Program-made: the position numbers and the translations under genes
Origin: Deltaproteobacteria bacterium RIFOXYA12_FULL_61_11
GTDB taxonomy: Bacteria > Bdellovibrionota_F > JAHFAK01 > YA12-FULL-61-11
DNA length: 12,019 nucleotides
NCBI GenBank assembly: GCA_001799195.1
Contig: MGSU01000103.1
Location: 279 to 12,297 of the forward strand
Direction of reading: 5' to 3'
Notes under the pieces: model-generated
What the model saw: the letters and a program-made list of their open reading frames with translations, nothing else
What the model was told of the DNA's origin: nothing
The model's database searches: none
Shown here: one piece after another, positions 8,301-12,019 of the stretch
How the letters are laid out: the number at the start of each line of letters is the position of its first letter
How positions within the stretch are numbered: the stretch's first letter is position 1

Positions 8301-11300
8301 TACCACCACTCCCACGCCCTCTCCGGGCACGATGCCGTCGGCCGCTTGGTCAAAGGGTTTGCAGCGGCCCTCGGGGGAGAGCATTGTGGCGTCGCTCATC
8401 TGGAGATGGTGGAGGGAATCCAGGTACAAAGACACCGCTCCCACCACCATCAGGTCGGCTTCGCCCGAGCCCACCATGCGTCTTGCGAGGTGCACGGCGG
8501 TGAGAAAGCTCGAGCAGGCGGTGTCCACGGTCAGGCAGGCTCCGCGCAGGTCGAGGTGATAGGCGACCCGGGAGGGAATGATCGACGGGAAATTGCCGGT
8601 CATGGCCTGGGCGCTGGTCCGGCGCTCGTCCCCGGCCAGGAGGTTGCGATAGTCGTTGCCCATGGTCCCGCAGATGACCCCGCACTTTGCCTCGGCCACG
8701 CGCCGGCGGTCATAGCCCGCGTCCTCAAGGGCGCGGTAGGCCTGTTGCAGGACTAGGCGTTGTTGGGGGTCCATCAGCTCGGCTTCCTGGGGCGAGATCG
8801 AGAAGAAAAGGCTGTCGAAGCGATCGACCCCTTCCAGGAAGGCTCCCCAGCGACCGACCGAACGGCCCGGCACGAGCCCGGTTGGATCGTAGAAGCCGTC
8901 GAGGGACCAGCGTTCCGGCGGGATCTCACCGACCGAGCTGCGCCCCTCTGCCAACATCGCCCAGAAGGCAGCCTGGTCGGGAGCACCCGGGAAGCAGGCA
9001 GCCAGGCCTGTGATGGCCACGAGGTCCTCGCCGTCGTCCCTGCTCGAAACAGGTTGGACCTCGACGCGATCGGCAGGCTCGGTGGGCTGGGGTTGCACGG
9101 ACAAGGTCCGCAGGGTTTCCGGATAAGGCTGGGGTGAGGTCAGCGCCTCGAGGTTGATCTTGCACAGCGGCGCTGCCCCGAGTTCGGCGGCGGTCACCTC
9201 ATAGAGATAGTAGGCCAACCAACCACGTTCGAGCGAGTGGGAGGCATGCCGCCAGGCCTCGTGGTTCGCCCGGATCAACTCGCCGAGTTCCTCAGCGGTC
9301 TCGGTTCCGGAGGGTGCGCGCAAGAACCTGGCCACGCCTTCGCTCGCGTCGAACACCCTGTCGAGGCGCAACCCGGCTTCGGCGAACAGTCCGGCAAGAC
9401 CTTCGCGGGTCGGGATGAAGGTCCCGAGTCGGCGGTCCAGGAAGGGGCCCCGGGTAAGGGCCACGAAATCGGCCACGACCAGCCGTCCGCCCGGAGCGAG
9501 GTGCCGGACGAGGTTTTCGAGGAGGGCGGCCTTGTCCTCGATATGGCAGAGCACCTCGAGGGCCAGGAACAGCTCGAAGCGGCCGGGGAAGTCGGCCTTG
9601 CTGCTGTCCTGGACCTCGATGGAGAAGCGGGCTGGGTCCAGTTCACGTCCCAGGAGGGCTCGCGCGACCTCGGCTTGCCGGGGGGCCAGGGTATAGCCGA
9701 CACCGGTGAGATGTGGGTGCTCGCGGAGCAGGCGCAAGAGGTCGCCGCCGAAACCGCAGCCCAGGTCGAGGACCGCGTGGATCTGCGTGAAATCGAGGTC
9801 GGCCAGCAGGACCTGGCGCAGTTCGAGTTGCTGGGTCCTCACCAGAACGTCGTGTTCGGGGCGATGGCCTGGCCTCAGGTACGTCGTGAGCCAGGAGAAA
9901 CCGGGTAGGTCTTCTCTGAGCGGAGCGAAAGTCAGGTAGTGATCCCGAGGGGATTGCTCGAGGCGATCGGCGTAGAGGGTGGCGATACGATCATAGTACG
10001 CGGCCACCGGATCGATCGTTGCGCTAGGCGCCTCTACGGGTAGTTCGAGGTGGGGTGCAACCGAGAGAAGGTGCCCGAGCAGGGCCTCGAGCGTGGGATG
10101 GTCGTAGATCACGCCGGTGCTCAGGGTGAGGCCGAGCGCGGTGTTGAGCGTTTCGATGAACTCCACCCCGAAGACCGAGTTCAGGCCCTGTTCGACGAAG
10201 GGGAGGTCTCCCTCGACCTGGTCGGGTTCGAGGTCGAGTACTCCGGCGAGACTGGTGGTCAGGAGGGCGCGGAGTCGTTCGGCGCGAGCCCCTTGAGACT
10301 CCTGGCATGGGACGGGTTGTTCCGGAGCCGAGGAGGAGGAGGGGGCGGGAAGGACCGGCGTGGAGTTCTCCTGGCAGGCTCCTTCGAGTAGGGCGAGCAA
10401 GGTGGTTTTCGAAGCCTGCACCGGAACCACCCGGTTCTGGCCGACGTTCCCGAGCAGGTGCCTGCATTGACCAAGAATGTCGTCGAGGGAATGCACCGAA
10501 GCGTCACCCCGGTCCTCGAGCCAGCGCAGGTCTTTCTGGAATCCGGTGCCGCGCCAACCGCACCAGTTCACGGCCTGATACCGCACCGAGCCGCGCCGGT
10601 TGAGTTCCTCGGCGAACCCGTCGAGGCAGCCGTTGGCCGCGGCATAGTCGCTGAGGCCGCTGCCGAGAACGGGTAAGAAACTGGAGATGGACGAACAGAA
10701 GAGACAGAAGGCCGCTCCCCGTTCCTCGAGCCAGGCGGCGAGGCGCGGCAAGGCCAGGACCTTGGGTTCGAACACCGCGCGCAGTTCGGCGAGCGGTTTG
10801 TGGACGAAGGCGGGGTGCCTGGCGTCGAGCAGGCCGGCGCAATGGAACCAGCCTCCGAGCGGCGGTTGCCCCTGGAGGATCTCGTCGAGACCCCGGGGAA
10901 GGAGGTCGATGTCGAGGAGGGATCCGGTGAGCACTTCGACCCGGGCACCTCGGGAGCGCAAGCTCGCGATCACCTCGAGGGCGTTCCGGGTACGAACGGT
11001 CTGTTCGTCCTCTCGCCCGGTTGGAAGTGCAGAGGCTCCTTCGGTCAAGGGGTTGCGGCCCAGGAGGATCAGGTTGCGGCAACCCAGTTCGAACAACAGG
11101 TCGGCCAGCCGCAGCCCCAACCCGCGGACTCCGCCGCTCACGACCTGGGTCTTCGCGGGATCGAAGGGCAACGGCGGTGGAGCCTCTGCGGGGTTGAGGA
11201 CGGAGACCCTCGTGCGCTGGCGCCGGGTACCGAGGAAGCGCAGCTCATCCGAGGCCAGGGTACGGGTCAGCTCGCGGACGATCGCCGGGCCTACCTCCGC

Positions 11301-12019
11301 GTCGCCGAGGTCCTCGAAGCAGAGGCTCGCGGTCTCGAGCCAGGGGAGTTCCTGTCCGAGAGCGCGGACGAGCGGGGCCAAGGTCAGAGGGATCAGGAGC
11401 TGTTCGGGGTCGAGTCCGACCGTCCGGGAGAGATGCAATAGTCTGAGTTTGCTCGGGTCCTGTCGGCGCAGGAGCCCCTGGAACAACCGCACGCGCAGGG
11501 CGAGTTCCGGCCAGGCGCGCTGGACCGGAGGGTCGAGGTCGCAGGCATCGACGATCGCCGAGAGCCGGAGGCGTCCGCCGGCGAGAACCTCGGGTATGGT
11601 GCCGGAGCCGTGGCGGTCCAGCTCCCAGCCTCCACCGGGGAGGTCGCGGTCCTCGGTGCCCAGAACCAGGGGGAGGACCTTGGGACTGAGAGCCGAGGGG
11701 AGGGTGAGACCGCCGGTTTCCCAGCGTCGGCGCTGGAGCAGGATAAGCACCGGGTATTCCGGGTTGAAGTCAACGGTCGGGGCCGGTTCCTCCGTCCAGA
11801 GCCTCCTATAATAAAGGATAGGCTCGGTGGGCACCGCTCTGGGGGGTTCCTCTTGCGGGTGGGGGGCTGGAGGTTCGGACACCCAGTACTGTCGCCGGCG
11901 GAAGGGGTAGGTGGGGAGTGAGAGCCGGTGGGCCTCGGCGTCGTGCAGACAGGCCCACGGAATTCCCGTACCTTGGAGCCAGGCGTTCAGCAGTTCTTGC
12001 AACTCTCCCCGGTCAACCA
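2394..12019 (-). CDS. trans-AT modular polyketide synthase, upstream subunit (5' partial)
   Basis: Open from the right window edge to a TGA at 2394-2396, about 3,207 residues visible; the true start lies outside. Domains in order: end of a KS flanking subdomain (ends near 11825), KR, ACP, cMT, KS, DH, ACP, KS0, ACP, KS, helical C-terminal tail. Catalytic motifs are readable: TACSS in all three complete KSs, a KR Rossmann glycine motif and Ser/Tyr, a SAM-binding LDLGCG, DH HxxxGxxxxP and DxxxH, and ACP serines. There is no AT domain after any KS, the hallmark of trans-AT systems, so malonyl units must come from a separate acyltransferase. The protein is a cytosolic megasynthase working on ACP-bound intermediates. 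The C-terminus stops just after a KS core, so its last module is completed by the next gene, which overlaps it by 4 bases. Oddities are the KS0, the cMT placed after the ACP, and a DH module without KR. Family assignment is very secure; the product is unknown. Confidence 0.97.
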   Translation of the reverse strand, partial: VDRGELQELLNAWLQGTGIPWACLHDAEAHRLSLPTYPFRRRQYWVSEPPAPHPQEEPPRAVPTEPILYYRRLWTEEPAPTVDFNPEYPVLILLQRRRWETGGLTLPSALSPKVLPLVLGTEDRDLPGGGWELDRHGSGTIPEVLAGGRLRLSAIVDACDLDPPVQRAWPELALRVRLFQGLLRRQDPSKLRLLHLSRTVGLDPEQLLIPLTLAPLVRALGQELPWLETASLCFEDLGDAEVGPAIVRELTRTLASDELRFLGTRRQRTRVSVLNPAEAPPPLPFDPAKTQVVSGGVRGLGLRLADLLFELGCRNLILLGRNPLTEGASALPTGREDEQTVRTRNALEVIASLRSRGARVEVLTGSLLDIDLLPRGLDEILQGQPPLGGWFHCAGLLDARHPAFVHKPLAELRAVFEPKVLALPRLAAWLEERGAAFCLFCSSISSFLPVLGSGLSDYAAANGCLDGFAEELNRRGSVRYQAVNWCGWRGTGFQKDLRWLEDRGDASVHSLDDILGQCRHLLGNVGQNRVVPVQASKTTLLALLEGACQENSTPVLPAPSSSSAPEQPVPCQESQGARAERLRALLTTSLAGVLDLEPDQVEGDLPFVEQGLNSVFGVEFIETLNTALGLTLSTGVIYDHPTLEALLGHLLSVAPHLELPVEAPSATIDPVAAYYDRIATLYADRLEQSPRDHYLTFAPLREDLPGFSWLTTYLRPGHRPEHDVLVRTQQLELRQVLLADLDFTQIHAVLDLGCGFGGDLLRLLREHPHLTGVGYTLAPRQAEVARALLGRELDPARFSIEVQDSSKADFPGRFELFLALEVLCHIEDKAALLENLVRHLAPGGRLVVADFVALTRGPFLDRRLGTFIPTREGLAGLFAEAGLRLDRVFDASEGVARFLRAPSGTETAEELGELIRANHEAWRHASHSLERGWLAYYLYEVTAAELGAAPLCKINLEALTSPQPYPETLRTLSVQPQPTEPADRVEVQPVSSRDDGEDLVAITGLAACFPGAPDQAAFWAMLAEGRSSVGEIPPERWSLDGFYDPTGLVPGRSVGRWGAFLEGVDRFDSLFFSISPQEAELMDPQQRLVLQQAYRALEDAGYDRRRVAEAKCGVICGTMGNDYRNLLAGDERRTSAQAMTGNFPSIIPSRVAYHLDLRGACLTVDTACSSFLTAVHLARRMVGSGEADLMVVGAVSLYLDSLHHLQMSDATMLSPEGRCKPFDQAADGIVPGEGVGVVVLKRLADARQDGDRIYGVILGSGLNQDGKTNGLTAPSGLAQERLLTGVYRCAGVDPDTVSYIEAHGTGTPLGDPIEVEALTRAFRASTQRTGFCGLGSVKSNLGHTTAAAGAASLIKVLLALEHQSLPATLHYSGPNPRIDFDHSPFRLITEPTPWPRLPRNPRRAGISAFGFSGTNAHILVEEAPEPDHPDRREAACYLALFSARTRTALLAWLQDLLRHLHAHPGLHPGDLCRTLARTRAGHECRAVLSFTGSAELPSLLAGLREQDLTQVPRERLRIAAGARLRVKAEALSWQQAPELRAELTRLSTAYLGGAYLDFEPAYRAAGYRLCTLPPYHFEERRLWAAVSPPHSRDNAQKDTPPPPPQSIETTLVRSAGALLADEHLLLGRRVVPATALLELFRAELHRLLGREPSRLQRLELRAPLEVPHDQVTLRLVVETTPEGHRATLFHPVEDFSYAAIFLPAQQDLPPLQPLPRLEPPLRRLEGGALSALLDASPIAYGKTFRCLASVEAAEREVAVRFLPGTHPPAALLDALLHGTLLLPRRTEEGADDILLPTGLDQATFYGRPEDAHSGWVTERTGRTQGRSFDADVLDAGGRVLVRLEGWTFLPTGRRSEPRPQPAVDAPSTLTRWILDFFHRELKLEPGDLDLATDLELFGLDSILAVQLREKLNETFPDLPLHLLLEVSTPAALIEYLEKHYTEQVRSLYPAVPATPPPTEILPVAPLRFNGGAETISPRLSAAPSRPLPVVSTPTKGAPLAITGLAVRFPGADDLRAWDKNLSTGSRVLGAPAPDRWPGQTALLPATALQRGLFHAGYLEDPYRFDPLFFGLTPAEAEFMDPRQRILLEVAWHAIEDAGLAALPTTSGWNTLPRRTGVFVGTLESDFSTERATSWERQAYLELSSSGWAIANRLSHLLDLEGPSLCVDTACSSSVTALHLARLSLLNGECEAALVCGINLLLHPERFLAYDRLGVLAVNGENHVLTGSSRGMVLGEGAIALLLRPLEHALEAEDAVRAILLASAASHGGKTRGFGGANEAAQQRLVRTCLNEAGIGPASVRYLEAQLTGNPTADPIELAALGAVYGETAPLLGSVEANLGHLEGASGLAGLAKVLLQFERETLFPVPGGRDSTPSCVGGFTVPRTLLPWERSDGEVRRAAVHSVGAGGSTVHLILEEPPVQRTSGGTRARVPQLLPVSARTPRALEGFARTLAAELRHSTNSLTEVATTLQLGRTTLPHRLALVTADAEEAALSLEAGAEGRSHPALLRHDLHEAAEDRTPFESSLLPEEAPALRRLAQAWLRGTSPAWSALRQDLPCARPRIPGYPFERRRLRILLPAPVPAVPSPLRQEPGLGQSAPLNRTHREKVLALLTEVLHFGPEDLEATGNFEQLGLDSLRMLAVLDRLETAFSLTVPPTLLLDCPDLASLYAWLAPRVDRTEIREPTPPTADLPARAGGLHSQTSTVHEPIAVIGAACFLPGAEKLETFWANLLAGKELITEVPPDRWDVARYFDPDRERAGHSYSRWGGFLERPYAFDPDYFRLSEREARSMDPQQRLALLLTQHLFDAAGYRGAELEGTATAVFLGAHVTSYNEQGYLGPDAEYWVRSSIPNMIAARLADQFDLRGRCEVINTACSSSLVAVHQAMRSLLTGEAELAIAGGISLLLDERSFIGFSKAKVLSPTGHCRVFDRRADGMVLGEGAGLVLLRPLSKALAAGDRIEAVLLGSAVNNDGRTVGLTTPNPAAQAEVLRRALAEAGIRPSELHYLEAHGTGTLLGDPMELRAAGDLFRQDGAPTGSCAVGSVKAAIGHLLTAAGIASLLKAVLITRERTLPPTINCEQPHPRFAFDRSPFYLPVRPVVLAPDSPVQVGVSSFGFGGTNAHVVLRSAPPDHRPTRQPLPATRFELRSYSMEEAESLATPVPPPPGGSEEEDAVLLRLLQQVRDGELSPEDFEALVLDRKPERKEEVP
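2405..2411 (-). promoter_or_regulatory. Shine-Dalgarno AAGGAGG for the downstream PKS gene
   Basis: On the minus strand AAGGAGG is followed by a seven-base spacer (AAGTCCC) and then ATG at 2397-2395. The site sits inside the last codons of the upstream gene, whose TGA overlaps the ATG (ATGA, 2394-2397). This decides the start of the downstream gene. It suggests termination-reinitiation coupling, which would keep the two partners of the split module in balanced supply. Confidence 0.85.
2427..2520 (-). other. Putative C-terminal docking helices
   Basis: After a Pro-rich, acidic linker the tail contains two short predicted helices, AVLLRLLQQVRDG and SPEDFEALVL, then a basic/acidic end. The pattern matches the paired-helix segments reported for KS/DH-split trans-AT modules, which associate as a four-helix bundle. 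The N-terminus of the next protein carries a similar helix pair. Inferred from pattern and context only. Confidence 0.65.
2630..3902 (-). other. Ketosynthase 4 (KS half of a split module)
   Basis: Starts EPIAVIGAACFLPG. The triad is complete: Cys at 3396-3398 in INTACSSSL, His at 2991-2993 in EAHGTGT, His at 2871-2873 in AAIGH. The usual Asp before TACSS is Asn. The core ends at GFGGTNAHVVL. Unlike the other KSs in this protein, it is not followed by a YPFERRR-type flanking subdomain but by a short Pro/Glu-rich tail and the end of the protein. Confidence 0.93.
3995..4215 (-). other. Acyl carrier protein domain 3
   Basis: ACP with NFEQLGLDSLRML; phosphopantetheine Ser at 4113-4115. It directly follows the KS0 without any tailoring domain, so the module is simply KS0-ACP. 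Confidence 0.92.
4290..6032 (-). other. Non-elongating ketosynthase (KS0) with flanking subdomain
   Basis: The nucleophile is intact (Cys at 5508-5510 in VDTACSSSV), and the second His is kept (ANLGH, 4998-5000). The first catalytic His is lost: EAHGTGT reads EAQLTGN, with Gln at 5103-5105. Nearby conserved stretches are also degraded; the usual INNDGKTNG region reads SHGGKTRG. Loss of this His is the known signature of trans-AT KS0 domains, which pass the chain on by transacylation but do not decarboxylate or condense. The flanking subdomain ends at PGYPFERRRL near 4310. Confidence 0.9.
6190..6420 (-). other. Acyl carrier protein domain 2
   Basis: Standard ACP with FGLDSILAVQL; phosphopantetheine Ser at 6315-6317. 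It closes the KS-DH-ACP module and is followed by a long Pro-rich linker to the next KS. Confidence 0.93.
6455..7205 (-). other. Dehydratase (DH) domain, intact active site
   Basis: The first hot-dog motif HLLLGRRVVP matches HxxxGxxxxP exactly, with the catalytic His at 7149-7151. The second motif DALLH (Asp at 6699-6701, His at 6687-6689) matches DxxxQ/H. The domain should remove water from a beta-hydroxyacyl-ACP. Its own module has no KR, so the hydroxyl must come from the preceding KR module or from a KR acting in trans. Confidence 0.88.
7260..9028 (-). other. Ketosynthase 2 with flanking subdomain
   Basis: Starts at DLVAITGLAACFPG. The Cys-His-His triad is complete: Cys at 8514-8516 in VDTACSSFL, His at 8109-8111 in EAHGTGT, His at 7989-7991 in SNLGH. 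The core ends at GFSGTNAHILVEE near 7745, and the flanking subdomain ends with PPYHFEERRLW near 7262. The serine-rich nucleophile loop has Phe where the third Ser is normal (TACSSF). On residues it can both transacylate and condense. Confidence 0.93.
9170..10010 (-). other. SAM-dependent C-methyltransferase (cMT) domain
   Basis: Begins AYYDRIATLYADRL and carries LTFAPLRE...PGFSW, typical of trans-AT PKS C-methyltransferases. SAM-binding motif I is LDLGCGFGGD (9739-9775). The family Glu/His block reads ALEVLCHIEDK (His at 9543-9545), followed by LAPGGRLVVADF. It ends with AYYLYEV before a linker straight into the next KS. It should methylate the alpha-carbon of the beta-ketoacyl thioester. Unusually it follows the ACP of its module, and no second ACP comes after it. 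O-methylation is less likely given the closeness to C-MT motifs. Confidence 0.85.
10050..10290 (-). other. Acyl carrier protein domain 1
   Basis: Helical ACP with the phosphopantetheine Ser at 10176-10178 in the motif GLNSV; the usual Asp before Ser is Asn. Six residues after the Ser there is a Phe, where most ACPs have Leu and beta-branching ACPs have Trp. It lies between the KR and the cMT. Attachment of the prosthetic group should still be possible because the Ser is kept. Confidence 0.9.
10385..11820 (-). other. Ketoreductase (KR) domain, trans-AT type
   Basis: An N-terminal structural half precedes the catalytic Rossmann half. The NADPH motif reads VSGGVRGLGL (11110-11141). The catalytic block reads SSISSFLP...SDYAAAN, with Tyr at 10644-10646 and a Ser 13 residues before it; a Lys in FEPKV lies upstream. 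All the residues needed for beta-keto reduction are present. The stereochemical LDD position reads LLDA (one Asp kept, the second Ala), and the A-type Trp is absent, so the hydroxyl configuration cannot be called confidently. Confidence 0.92.
11825..12019 (-). other. C-terminal end of a KS flanking (post-KS) subdomain
   Basis: The segment ending LSLPTYPFRRRQYW (about 11880-11920) is the classic end of the linker that packs against a KS in PKSs. A KS therefore lies just past the right edge and belongs to the same module as the following KR-ACP-cMT. A Pro/Glu-rich linker then leads into the KR. There is no AT between this linker and the KR. Confidence 0.8.

Noticed and set aside
9170-10010. O-methyltransferase reading of the methyltransferase domain
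   Set aside because: The LTFAPLRE/PGFSW stretch and the EVLCHIEDK block fit trans-AT C-methyltransferases better, though I cannot run a tree.
12000-12002. TTG as a start codon of the upstream PKS
   Set aside because: It falls in the middle of a KS flanking subdomain, and the frame stays open upstream to the window edge, so the protein begins outside.

Overview
The window is wholly coding on the minus strand. It holds parts of two adjacent giant genes for a modular type I polyketide synthase (PKS). Both polypeptides run off the window: the upstream gene lacks its 5' end (right edge) and the downstream gene lacks its 3' end (left edge). No acyltransferase (AT) domain lies between any ketosynthase (KS) and the next domain. 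The dehydratase (DH), ketoreductase (KR), C-methyltransferase (cMT) and carrier (ACP) domains look like those of trans-AT assembly lines. This is therefore the middle of a trans-AT PKS, whose malonyl-CoA acyltransferase must be encoded elsewhere.

Reading in transcription order (right to left), the upstream protein carries: the end of a KS flanking subdomain, KR, ACP, cMT; KS, DH, ACP; KS0, ACP; KS, then a short helical C-terminal tail. The KS0 has lost the His of the HGTGT motif, as in non-elongating KSs. The downstream gene overlaps it by 4 bases (ATGA) behind a strong Shine-Dalgarno. Its protein starts with a similar short helix pair, then a DH-like domain with altered active-site motifs, ACP and a further KS. 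One module (KS | DH*-ACP) is thus split across two polypeptides, apparently joined by paired docking helices.

A coherent reading is: reduction and alpha-methylation in the first module, dehydration in the second, hand-over without extension through the KS0 module, and then possible double-bond isomerisation (alpha,beta to beta,gamma) by the split module before the next KS. The last step is inference from architecture and motif changes. No loading, thioesterase, enoylreductase, NRPS, RNA, CRISPR or mobile element is present, and there is no intergenic stretch.

The DNA is GC-rich with strong G/C third positions and a canonical AGGAGG ribosome site. That fits a high-GC Gram-negative or otherwise GC-rich bacterium, but the sequence alone does not identify the taxon. 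I do not recognise the specific pathway, so no gene symbols are given.
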